From the NCBI GenBank assembly GCA_013151585.1, contig JAADHY010000515.1, positions 1-14,123 on the forward strand: DNA of 14,123 bases. The letters run 5' to 3'. The notes beneath the pieces were generated by a model. It was not told where the DNA came from, searched no databases, and saw nothing but the letters and a program-made list of their open reading frames with translations. Shown piece after piece: positions 1 through 6,895 of this stretch. Positions within the stretch are counted from its first letter, which is position 1; every line of letters starts with the position of its first letter. The stretch is from Planctomycetota bacterium (GTDB lineage: Bacteria; Planctomycetota; Planctomycetia; Planctomycetales; Planctomycetaceae). The position numbers and the translations under genes are program-made.

Positions 1-1
1 G

Positions 2-511
2 GTTGACGAATCGCCCTATCAGATCGAGTTGACGAATCAGCAGGACGTCCTGTCCGTCGACGGCGACTTTTTGCGTGCGGTCATACAAGAGGTGCTCCGA
101 GCGGAACAGGTGCGGGCGGCTGAAATTTCCGTCGTCGTGCTGGACAACGCGGCCATCCACGAATTGAACCGCCAATACCTCGGCCACGATTACCCGACCG
201 ACGTGCTCAGTTTCCTCCTGGATTGCGAACCGGGAGAGCGAGCCGATGAGCCGGGCGGGGCCGGTAAACGAATCGAGGGCGAGGTGATTGTCAGCGCGGA
301 GATGGCTCGCGATCGAGCGGAGGAATTTGGTTGGAGACCGGTCGACGAATTAGTATTATACGTCGTGCATGGATTGTTGCATTTGTGCGGGTATGATGAT
401 CAGGAAGAACGAGACCGCAGGCGGATGCGGGCTCATGAAAAAGAAATCCTTCGAAACTGGAACTTGACGCCTCGATACGACGCGTCGCTGGCTCCCGACG
501 ATCCAGCTTGA
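2..511 (+). CDS. ybeY: Endoribonuclease/rRNA maturation factor YbeY, 5' end cut by window
   Basis: YbeY is a zinc-dependent cytoplasmic RNase needed for 16S rRNA 3'-end maturation and ribosome quality control (family knowledge). The signature block HGLLHLCGYDD lies at 368-400 and is preceded by the family's PTDVLSF block. The first in-window start is TTG at 29, giving 160 residues. However, the frame is open to the window edge, and the codons before the TTG read YQIE, running into LTNQQ, which resembles the usual YbeY N-terminus. The true start is therefore probably a few codons upstream of the window. Numbered from the TTG, two metal-ligand histidines (H114, H118) are present. The third, normally His, is Asp124, and the usual Arg after the conserved Tyr is Leu51. 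The gene is followed 57 bases later by a CorC/HlyC-type gene, matching the common ybeY-corC neighbourhood. Family assignment is secure. Confidence 0.93.
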   Translation, partial: VDESPYQIELTNQQDVLSVDGDFLRAVIQEVLRAEQVRAAEISVVVLDNAAIHELNRQYLGHDYPTDVLSFLLDCEPGERADEPGGAGKRIEGEVIVSAEMARDRAEEFGWRPVDELVLYVVHGLLHLCGYDDQEERDRRRMRAHEKEILRNWNLTPRYDASLAPDDPA

Positions 512-568
512 TGACGTCGCCCGCTTCGGGCGCTACACGTCGGGAACCGGACACCACGACAAATTCCT

Positions 569-1150
569 ATGGCGGCGATTGCCGGACTTCTGTTCGTCCT
601 GGATTTTTTCCTCGCCTTGGGCTGCTACAGCCTGCGAGACTTTTCGCGAAGTCGATTGGCTCAAGTGTGTCGGCGTCGGGACGATGCCGCTCGGTTCGGC
701 CAGATTCTGAAACGACACGAGCGGGCCCTGGTGGCCGCCGACTTTCTGACGACGCTGGGCATCGCCGCGTTGATCGCTGTCCTGTGCGTGTGGCTGCAGT
801 TGCATCGACTGCCCGGTGGGGCTGCATCGGCGTGGACTGTTTGGCTGGGCCAATGGCTGGTGCTGGCGGCTAGCTTGTTTTTCGGTTTAGTCGTCGTTCC
901 GCGGTCGGTCGCTCGAGTGGCGGGCGAAGCGTTCCTGTACCGCGCTTGGCCGCTCCTGGGCTTGTTGATGTTCTTGACCCAACCCTTGTGGGCGGTCGCT
1001 TCGAGTTTCGACCGGCTGTTGCACCGCGTCCGAGGGCTGAAGGAGCCGGAAACGAGCGACGCCGCGGCGCTGAGCGAAGAGATCCGGTCGGTCGTCGACG
1101 AAGCGAGGGTACGCGCAGCGGCGTCCTGGAAGAAGAGGCGACATCGATGA
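569..1150 (+). CDS. CNNM (DUF21) membrane half of a CorC/HlyC-family protein, N-terminal piece of a frameshifted gene
   Basis: This is the N-terminal half of a HlyC/CorC (CNNM-type) membrane protein, a family linked to Mg2+/divalent cation or envelope homeostasis. The ATG at 569 is the only reasonable start, because an in-frame stop lies at 512. Four hydrophobic segments sit near residues 4-22, 57-77, 92-110 and 124-145, as expected for the CNNM transmembrane domain, though its sequence is divergent. The piece ends with the conserved hinge EEIRSVVDEA at about residues 170-179 and then leaves the frame, reaching a stop at 1148-1150. The expected continuation (GTRSGVLEEEA, then the CBS domains) lies in the frame one base back from about 1105. 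Joined with the next feature the protein would be about 430 residues, normal for the family. It follows ybeY by 57 bases, probably in the same operon. Confidence 0.8.
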   Translation: MAAIAGLLFVLDFFLALGCYSLRDFSRSRLAQVCRRRDDAARFGQILKRHERALVAADFLTTLGIAALIAVLCVWLQLHRLPGGAASAWTVWLGQWLVLAASLFFGLVVVPRSVARVAGEAFLYRAWPLLGLLMFLTQPLWAVASSFDRLLHRVRGLKEPETSDAAALSEEIRSVVDEARVRAAASWKKRRHR

Positions 1151-1860
1151 TCCATCGCGTGATCAAGCTGCAGGACGAAGATGCGGCCGCCATCATGACG
1201 CCTCGGACCGACATGGTTTGCATTCCCGCCGATTGCACGCTGGAAGAAGCTCGCCAGCGGCTGCTTGAAGCTGGCCACAGTCGCGTTCCGGTCATCGGCA
1301 AATCGCCCGACGACATCCTTGGCATCCTGTACGCCAAAGACTTGCTCAAGTACACGCGGGCGGCCACCGATGGCACGAAACTGACCGAGATCACGCGCAG
1401 CCCGTTCTATATCCCCGAGACCGCCTGCCTCGACACGCTGCTGGAAACCATGAAACGCCAGCGCGTGCACATGGCGATCATCCTGGATGAGTACGGGGGC
1501 GTCTCTGGCTTGGTGACCTTGGAAGACATCCTGGAAGAGATTGTTGGCGAAATCGTCGACGAATACGACGCGGCGTTGGTGGAGCCCGTCAAGTATGTCT
1601 CGCCCCATGTTGCCGAGGTGGATGCTCGCATGCACATCGATGACGTCAATCGCGAGTTCCAACTGCAACTGCCAGAAGACGGCGACTACGACACAATCGG
1701 CGGCTTCGTTTTCTCGCACTTGGGACGCGTGCCCGTCGAAGGCGAGACATTCACCTGGCAGCAAGCCAAGTTCACTGTGTTGGATGCGGACAAACGACGA
1801 ATCCGGAAGCTCCGGATCGAGGTGGATGAATCGTTGACGGCCGTCGCTGGTGATGAGTAG
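1147..1860 (+). CDS. CBS-pair and CorC_HlyC domain half, C-terminal piece of the same frameshifted gene
   Basis: This is the cytoplasmic regulatory half of the CorC/HlyC-type protein. From the ATG at 1147 it shows IMTPRTDM at the entry to CBS domain 1 (about residues 12-70), then CBS domain 2 with the signature DEYGGVSGLVTLEDILEEIV (about 85-140), then the CorC_HlyC C-terminal domain (about 150-230) containing DYDTIGGFVFSHLG. CBS pairs in this family bind adenine nucleotides and gate the membrane part. The conserved sequence also extends upstream of 1147 in this frame (EGTRSGVLEEEATS from about 1105), so 1147 is not the ancestral start but the interior of one longer gene. The ATG overlaps the upstream stop as ATGA and has AGAGG eight bases before it, so separate coupled translation is conceivable if the frameshift is real. 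The sulfotransferase starts 54 bases downstream. Confidence 0.85.
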   Translation: MIHRVIKLQDEDAAAIMTPRTDMVCIPADCTLEEARQRLLEAGHSRVPVIGKSPDDILGILYAKDLLKYTRAATDGTKLTEITRSPFYIPETACLDTLLETMKRQRVHMAIILDEYGGVSGLVTLEDILEEIVGEIVDEYDAALVEPVKYVSPHVAEVDARMHIDDVNREFQLQLPEDGDYDTIGGFVFSHLGRVPVEGETFTWQQAKFTVLDADKRRIRKLRIEVDESLTAVAGDE

Positions 1861-1914
1861 GACTCGGGCCGCTGCTTCCCGGCGCATTCCCTCCGCCGAA
1901 ATTTCAAGGACGAC

Positions 1915-3036
1915 ATGGCAGACGCTCACTATCGCAACTTCCTGTCGTGGTTGCTGTTGAAACGTGGCTTCGAGCGGCAGTTTATTGTTCCCCCATCGCC
2001 GCCCGCTTGGGCCGAGCGTTTTTTGAGCTGGTACGAGCGACGCGTGATGACCATTGATCTTGCGGGCATCACGATCGATCGGCCTATCTTCTTGATCGGC
2101 ATCCACCGGTCCGGCACCACGGTGCTGCAAGACTTAATGTGCTTGCACCCGCACGTCGCCTTCATCAACAACAGCATGCCGACCTTTCGTCACTGCTTTT
2201 GTGCGGCCGAGCGACTGCGCAAGCGGCTGCGGCTGCACGTGCGCGGTGAGCGCGTGTTGCATGACGGCGTCGAAGTCGCCACCGACTCGCCTAACGAAGG
2301 CGTCGTCTTTTGGCAGGAGTGGCTGAAAGAAGATCCGCACGACTTGACGTGCGTCCGACGCCGAATCGAGGACTTCACACCAGCCGAAATCGAGAAAATT
2401 TACACCGCGATCAAGAAAGTGCTGTGGTGTTACGACGGAAAAGCGAATCGTTTTTTTTGCAAGAACCCTCGCCTGCTGCCGCACTTGCTTCTACTGAAGG
2501 ACTTGTTCCCCGACGCGAAGTTTATTCACATCGTCCGAGATGCCCGCCAATGTGCCAACTCGATGGTCAAACTGTATCGACTGGAACAGGCTCAGTTGGA
2601 CTTCATTCGCCGGACGGGCGGTCACGGCGTTTATGACGAGAAACCCTTCATTTCTTTCCCGCGGCTGCCTCGCTTGAAAGAATACGTCGAAACGTACGGA
2701 CCGGACAGCATCGAGACTACGGCTCGTCTGTGGAACGACGCCATCGACGAAGTCAACCGGGTTCGCGACCATTTGCCGGCCTTTTGCGAGGTCCGTTTCG
2801 AGGATTTCGTCCGGTCGCCGCGTGCGCACATCGAGCGCTTGTTCGAGTTTTGCGAACTGCCGCCCATCGAACCAGAAAACAAACGCTTTTGGGAAAAACT
2901 TCGCGGTGTTCGCGAGCCGTCGTCGCCGTCATCTTATGCCCATTTCGATCGGATCACCGAGATTTGCCGCGAGAATCTGGAGCGATACGGATATTTGTCG
3001 GACGCGTCGGCGGCGAAGCCCCCACACGCCCGCTGA
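1915..3036 (+). CDS. PAPS-dependent sulfotransferase family protein
   Basis: This enzyme likely transfers a sulfuryl group from PAPS to an unknown acceptor such as a carbohydrate or lipid. The 373-residue protein has the 5'-phosphosulfate-binding loop IGIHRSGTTVL at residues 61-71, followed by the typical LMCLHP. It has a KNPR segment at 183-186 and the 3'-phosphate-binding motif FIHIVRDARQCANSM at 203-217, with the Arg and Ser of the family. RFEDF in the C-terminal half matches the usual YEDL-like element. There is no signal peptide or membrane helix, so it is probably cytoplasmic. The ATG at 1915 is preceded by AAGGA with a short 4-base spacer. The 54-base gap to the CorC-like gene suggests cotranscription. 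The acceptor cannot be told from sequence. Planctomycetes often carry many sulfotransferases, so the link to ybeY need not be functional. Confidence 0.88.
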   Translation: MADAHYRNFLSWLLLKRGFERQFIVPPSPPAWAERFLSWYERRVMTIDLAGITIDRPIFLIGIHRSGTTVLQDLMCLHPHVAFINNSMPTFRHCFCAAERLRKRLRLHVRGERVLHDGVEVATDSPNEGVVFWQEWLKEDPHDLTCVRRRIEDFTPAEIEKIYTAIKKVLWCYDGKANRFFCKNPRLLPHLLLLKDLFPDAKFIHIVRDARQCANSMVKLYRLEQAQLDFIRRTGGHGVYDEKPFISFPRLPRLKEYVETYGPDSIETTARLWNDAIDEVNRVRDHLPAFCEVRFEDFVRSPRAHIERLFEFCELPPIEPENKRFWEKLRGVREPSSPSSYAHFDRITEICRENLERYGYLSDASAAKPPHAR

Positions 3037-3148
3037 TCGGCCGGGACGGATGGAGCCACCTCCCGGACGCGGAATCACAGGAGCGGAGGGCTGAGCGGGG
3101 CGCACGACGCACTTTGTGATTTCGACATCCGGCCGCAGTGGACCGGTC

Positions 3149-3172
3149 CCCTCTCGCGCGTGCGGGAGAGGG
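3149..3172. repeat. CCCTCTC...GAGAGGG hairpin, possible REP-like element or terminator
   Basis: Positions 3149-3155 (CCCTCTC) pair perfectly with 3166-3172 (GAGAGGG) around a 10-base GC-rich loop. The form resembles widespread intergenic palindromes of the type CTCTCCCGC..GCGGGAGAG seen in many GC-rich bacterial genomes (recollection, not a search). It lies 112 bases after the sulfotransferase stop and has no T-run, so it could be a dispersed repeat, a weak terminator or an RNA-stabilising stem. Confidence 0.5.
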
Positions 3173-3226
3173 TGGCCGCCGAAGGCAGCCGGGTGACGGC
3201 TCTCCGATCGGTATCAAACAGTAAAC

Positions 3227-3371
3227 AGTAAGCGGAAGGCGCTAGCCTCCGGTTCAGTAAGCGCTAGCCTCCGGTGCGCAGCGTGAAGTGAAGCGTGAGC
3301 GGAACGCGCTAGCATCCGGTCGCGTCGCTGGCCCAAGCGTGTAGGCCGCAGCAACCGCACGCTAGCGCGTT
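3227..3371. repeat. Cluster of GCGCTAGC(C/A)TCCGGT repeats, three direct copies plus one inverted
   Basis: Direct copies of GCGCTAGCCTCCGGT sit at 3239-3253 and 3261-3275, and a one-mismatch copy (GCGCTAGCATCCGGT) at 3306-3320. The first two are both preceded by AGTAAGCG, which makes imperfect tandem units at 3227-3253 and 3256-3275. An inverted related copy at 3355-3371 contains GCTAGCGCGTT, which is exactly complementary to AACGCGCTAGC at 3303-3313, so a stem with a 47-base loop could form. Just upstream, AAACAGT is duplicated at 3216-3222 and 3223-3229. The units are too irregular and too short for CRISPR. GCTAGC-bearing intergenic repeats of this kind are, as far as I recall, common in Pirellulales genomes. 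Function is unknown. Confidence 0.7.
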
Positions 3372-3468
3372 GCGTTCACTGCGTTGGCGGTAGCCCGGGT
3401 TGAGCGGGGCGCCTCTCGAGACCTCTGCGCCGACTCGAGCCATTGTGTCTCCCTCATCCGCCCTTCGG

Positions 3469-3501
3469 GCCCCTTCTCCCCCGGACGGGGCGAGAAGGGG
3501 C
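3469..3501. repeat. Strong GC-rich hairpin, dispersed palindromic repeat type
   Basis: CCCCTTCTC at 3470-3478 pairs with GAGAAGGGG at 3492-3500. The stem continues inside with CCCC (3479-3482) against GGGG (3487-3490) around a GGAC loop, with one bulged C at 3491, and outside with a G-C pair at 3469/3501. A smaller stem, GCCC-TTC-GGGC, sits at 3460-3470 and overlaps its left edge. The module (CCCTCATCCG, a TTCGG loop, then a TTCTCCCC palindrome) resembles a repeat type that recurs in intergenic regions of many GC-rich bacteria (recollection). There is no T-tract, so I do not call it an intrinsic terminator. Confidence 0.6.
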
Positions 3502-3757
3502 TTCGTTTCGCACGCTGACCTCCGAGTGTGGCCATGCAGCCATACAAACCCTGTCGTGCGCCCACTGACCGACCCGGGGCGAATTGTCCTTGCCGATTCG
3601 ATTCGCGCAGCGTTAACATGAGCATTTAGTAATCGCGGGACTGGTTGGTATCAGGCGATTCTGCAACGATCCGGGAAAAGGGGACGCTGATATTTGTTCG
3701 TGGCAAGACGCAGGCGGGCCTGAGGGGCCGCTCACGTTGGCAATAAGAGCCTACCCC

Positions 3758-6514
3758 ATGAAGTGTCGACAGCGATTTCGTTTTCGCCGGTGGGCGAGTG
3801 TGGGGATGCTTTGTGCGGCGCTGCTGGCGAACGATTGGTCAACGTTCGTCGGCGCGTGCTTCGGCCAGCGGACCGTCGATCCGGCAGTGGACGCCTACAA
3901 TCTGGCTGTCGGCCTTTACAAGCAACAGCGATGGGCTTTGGCGGCGGAAACGTTCCGTAAGTTCGTAAAGGAGCATCCTGGTCACGTCAAGGTTGCGGCT
4001 GCCAAGCTCTATTTGGGACTGACGCTGATCAACTTGCGGGAATACCGCGAGGCTCGCGAAGTACTGCGACAGTACGTGGCCGACTATCCCAGCAGCCGCG
4101 AGCTGCCTCACGCGATGTACCGTGTCGCTGAATGCAGCTACTTCCTGGACGACCTGAAGGCGGCTGAACGTGAGCTCCGCGCGTTCCTGAAAAAATCGCC
4201 CAAAGACCCGTTGGCCGAGTACGCCTATCCTTATCTAGCCGACACGCAATTGCGGCTGGGAAAGCCGGCCGAAGCGCTGGCGAGCTTCCGTCGTGGCCTG
4301 GAAGTGGCGCCGAAGGGCAAGCTGGCCGACGACTGCCGATTCGGCATGGCTCGGGCGCTGGAAGCGTTAGGCCGACCGGCCGACGCGAGGAAAGTCTACC
4401 GTCAAATCGCCAGCGATCGGTCGAGCGGCCGGGCGGCTGAGGCCCTTTTTCGGCTCGCCACGCTGGCCTTCGACGCCGGCGAATTGGCCGACGCCGCTCG
4501 CGAGTTCGACCGACTGGAGGAGTTCTTCCCGACCAGTGCCTTGGTCCCGTCTGCACGGCTCAATGCGGGCTATGCCTATTACCGGCTGAAAGATTACGCC
4601 ACGGCAGCCGCCCGGTTCCAGAAAGCTCGGCAAAGCCCGAACCAGGCGGTGGTGGCGGGCTATTGGCTCGCCCTGTCGCTGAAAAGTCAAAAAAAGTATG
4701 ACGAGGCTTTGGCTGTGCTGACCAGCTTGGACGTCGGGCGGGCCACACCCGACGTGGCCGAAGGGATCACCTTCCAAACGGCCGATTGCCAATTGCGGCG
4801 AGGACACTACCTTGATGCCGCGAAGGGCTTCCAGCGGGCTGCCGAAAAATGGCCGAAAGGCGAGTTCGCCGACGACAGCTTCCTGTTCGCAGCCGAAGCT
4901 TGGCTGCTGGCAGGCGACGTGCAAAAGGCTCAAGCCATTCTGGAGGCATTCCCCAAACGGTTTCCAAACAGCCCGTTGAGGCTCTATCAGCGCCTGTTGC
5001 AAGGCCGCTGTCTGGCTGCGACGGGCCAAGTCGAAGCTCAGCAGAAGGCGCTGGACCTGTTCCGGACGGTCGCGAGTCAGAGCCGGATTCCTCGCACCCG
5101 CGCACTGGCCCGCATGCATTGGGCTCGAGCATTGTTGAAACTGCAACGCCCCCAAGAAGTCGCTGACGTGCTGGGACCGCTGTTGCAGGAACTGCGAAAG
5201 GATGATCGGTTGGGAGCTGATTTCCAGGAAGCTTGGATCTTGCAAGCAGACGCCTACCTGGCGGCGAGCCAGTTTGCGGAAGCGGCTCGGACGGCGGCCG
5301 AGTTCATCGAGCGGTCCCCGGCTAGTCCCCATTGGCGGCAAGCACAGATCGTACACGCACTGGCCAGCGCTCACCTGCGGCGGTACGACGAAGTCCGGAA
5401 AGATTTGGACCAGCTTATTGCCCGTTTCCCGACTGCGGCCGCTGTTTGGCAGACGGCGTTTCAAGCGGCAGAGCTGGCGTATGACCAAAAAGATTGGCGA
5501 TGGGCCGAAGTTTTCTTTGCCAAAGTCATCGAGGGAGGCGAAAAGCTGCCCGAGTATCCCGCGGCGCTGTCGGGGCTGGCCTGGAGCTTGTACGGACAGG
5601 AAAAGTATGCCGAGGCCGCAAAACGATTTGCCGAAATGCTGAAGCGTTTTCCCAAACACGAGCTGGCGGCGGAAGCGGCCTACATGCAGGGAATCGCGCT
5701 GCGGGCGTCGGGCGATCTGAAGGCGGCGGCCCAAACGCTACAGCGTGCGGCCCAAGCCTATTCCGGCCGATGGGAGGCTTACGAAGCGGCTCGTGAGGCG
5801 GCTCGAACCCTGAAACAGCTCGGACGGATCCAAGACGCAGACGGCGCCTACCAAAAAGCTCACGCCGAACTTCTGAAACAGCCCGAGGACAAACGCCGAC
5901 GGCTCGATGCACTTTTGGACGAATGGGCTCTGTTGAATTACGAAGCACAGCGATTCCAACGAGCGGATGAAATCTTTCGGTTACTACTGGAGGAAGTCCC
6001 GCAGAGCCCTTTGGCCGACGCGGCTCGATATAGTTTGGCCGAAAGCGATTTGTTGGCCGGCCGGCTCAACGCGGCCAAGAAAGCTTTCGAAGAATTGGCC
6101 GCCAAGACGAATTCCGACGTCCGCCAAGACTCGCTTTACCGGCTGGTCCAAATCGCTGCGGAAGAAAAGAACTGGAAGAACGTCACGAAATACGCATCGC
6201 TTCTTCAGCGACAGTTCCCCAAGGGGCGATATTATTGGGAGGCGGCTTTCCAATTGGGACAGGCTCAATTGCAGCAGAAGCGACCGGACGAGGCCGTGCG
6301 GACTCTTGAGCCACTGCTCGACCAACGAAACAACCATAAGGTCCGCGACACGTTGTGGTATCCTCATGCCTGGGTCCTGCTCGCGGAAGCCTATTTTCAG
6401 CAAAAGCAGTACCAGAAGGTTGCGGGCCGAGGCTTTCACCAACGCCTTCCCCGACTCGCCCTTCCACTACCGGATGGACGACGTGCTGGGACGAGCTTAC
6501 AAGCGACAGGCTAA
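3758..6514 (+). CDS. Large exported TPR-repeat protein (YbgF/CpoB- or BamD-like style), main piece of a frameshifted gene
   Basis: This TPR solenoid protein is probably a periplasmic or envelope scaffold. The N-terminus from ATG 3758 has an Arg-rich n-region (RQRFRFRRW) and a hydrophobic stretch at about residues 13-24, consistent with a signal peptide. A VGAC sequence at 31-34 could be a lipobox, but the intervening NDWST makes that uncertain. A TTG at 3737 with GAGGGG nine bases upstream is an alternative start seven codons earlier. From about residue 45 the protein is almost entirely degenerate TPR units with A-x-x-x-F/Y and Y-x-x-A patterns, on the order of 25 repeats. The frame is lost after YQKVA near 6422-6428: one extra G there moves the rest (AEAFTNAFPDSPF...) into the next frame, and this piece ends with out-of-frame residues at 6514. 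Restored, the protein is about 1038 residues. The ExbB/TolQ-type gene follows, so a Tol/Exb-like envelope role is plausible but inferred. Confidence 0.85.
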   Translation: MKCRQRFRFRRWASVGMLCAALLANDWSTFVGACFGQRTVDPAVDAYNLAVGLYKQQRWALAAETFRKFVKEHPGHVKVAAAKLYLGLTLINLREYREAREVLRQYVADYPSSRELPHAMYRVAECSYFLDDLKAAERELRAFLKKSPKDPLAEYAYPYLADTQLRLGKPAEALASFRRGLEVAPKGKLADDCRFGMARALEALGRPADARKVYRQIASDRSSGRAAEALFRLATLAFDAGELADAAREFDRLEEFFPTSALVPSARLNAGYAYYRLKDYATAAARFQKARQSPNQAVVAGYWLALSLKSQKKYDEALAVLTSLDVGRATPDVAEGITFQTADCQLRRGHYLDAAKGFQRAAEKWPKGEFADDSFLFAAEAWLLAGDVQKAQAILEAFPKRFPNSPLRLYQRLLQGRCLAATGQVEAQQKALDLFRTVASQSRIPRTRALARMHWARALLKLQRPQEVADVLGPLLQELRKDDRLGADFQEAWILQADAYLAASQFAEAARTAAEFIERSPASPHWRQAQIVHALASAHLRRYDEVRKDLDQLIARFPTAAAVWQTAFQAAELAYDQKDWRWAEVFFAKVIEGGEKLPEYPAALSGLAWSLYGQEKYAEAAKRFAEMLKRFPKHELAAEAAYMQGIALRASGDLKAAAQTLQRAAQAYSGRWEAYEAAREAARTLKQLGRIQDADGAYQKAHAELLKQPEDKRRRLDALLDEWALLNYEAQRFQRADEIFRLLLEEVPQSPLADAARYSLAESDLLAGRLNAAKKAFEELAAKTNSDVRQDSLYRLVQIAAEEKNWKNVTKYASLLQRQFPKGRYYWEAAFQLGQAQLQQKRPDEAVRTLEPLLDQRNNHKVRDTLWYPHAWVLLAEAYFQQKQYQKVAGRGFHQRLPRLALPLPDGRRAGTSLQATG

Positions 6515-6875
6515 GTTCGATCAGGCCCGCGAGGCGTTTCGCCGCGTTGTTGATTCCGTGCAGGGACGACGGACGGAAACCGCCGCGCAAGCACAACTCA
6601 TGATGGCCGAGACGTTCTTCCTGCAGAAAAACTACAAGCAGGCCCTGCTAGAATACCTGAAGGTCTATCACTTGTACGCTTATCCGGAATGGCAAGCGGC
6701 GGGTTTGTTCCAAGCGGGCCTTTGCGACGAGATGCTCGGCAACTGGTCGGACGCAGCCAAAACCTACGAGTTGCTGCTGAACCAATTCCCGAAATCCGAA
6801 TTGGCCCAACAAGCTGAACGGCGACTCGCGCGAATCCGAAAACGGAAACAATCTTCCGGGGCGGCCGTGAACTGA
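6426..6875 (+). CDS. C-terminal TPR segment of the same protein, displaced by one-base frameshift
   Basis: This frame continues the TPR protein without a gap once one G is removed at about 6424-6426. It reads AEAFTNAFPDSPFHYR and then further TPR helices (FDQAREAFRRVVDS, YKQALLEYLKVYHLY, WSDAAKTYELLLNQFP), ending in a basic tail rich in Arg and Lys. The first internal ATG is at 6474, but no independent ribosome binding site is evident. The stop at 6873-6875 is followed 20 bases later by the start of the ExbB-type gene, which indicates one operon. I regard this as the true C-terminus of the 3758 gene and not as a separate protein. Confidence 0.75.
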   Translation, partial: AEAFTNAFPDSPFHYRMDDVLGRAYKRQAKFDQAREAFRRVVDSVQGRRTETAAQAQLMMAETFFLQKNYKQALLEYLKVYHLYAYPEWQAAGLFQAGLCDEMLGNWSDAAKTYELLLNQFPKSELAQQAERRLARIRKRKQSSGAAVN

Positions 6876-6895
6876 GACGTTAAGGTATCTTGCCT

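Larger units (their letters stand above)
3037..3736 (+). other. 700-base intergenic region, repeat- and hairpin-rich, no credible gene
   Basis: No reading frame here looks like a protein: the short open frames run through hairpins and repeats and have no recognisable domains. The region carries an inverted pair AATCACA/TGTGATT (3073-3079 and 3115-3121), a CCCTCTC/GAGAGGG hairpin, the GCTAGC repeat cluster, and a long C-rich/G-rich hairpin, each listed separately where strong. The last 120 bases are less GC-rich and may contain the promoter of the TPR gene, but I could not find a convincing -35/-10 pair. Confidence 0.6.

Noticed and set aside
29..511. TTG at 29 as the true ybeY start
   Set aside because: The frame is open to the window edge and the codons before the TTG continue the family N-terminus (YQIELTNQQ), so the gene most likely starts outside the window.
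661..2130. 489-codon minus-strand open frame opposite the CorC-like gene and sulfotransferase
   Set aside because: It is antisense to two genes with clear domains, is low in conserved features and Arg/Ala/His-rich, and is a typical GC-rich shadow frame.
3227..3371. CRISPR array
   Set aside because: Repeat units are only about 15-27 bases, spacing is irregular (7, 30 and 34 bases between cores), one copy is inverted, and no cas gene is near.
3362..3625. Short open frames on both strands (3362-3625 minus, 3400-3621 plus)
   Set aside because: They run through the hairpin and repeat sequences and encode low-complexity Arg/Pro-rich residues.
4367..5734. 455-codon minus-strand open frame opposite the TPR gene
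   Set aside because: It mirrors the repetitive TPR coding pattern; no recognisable domain or ribosome binding site.
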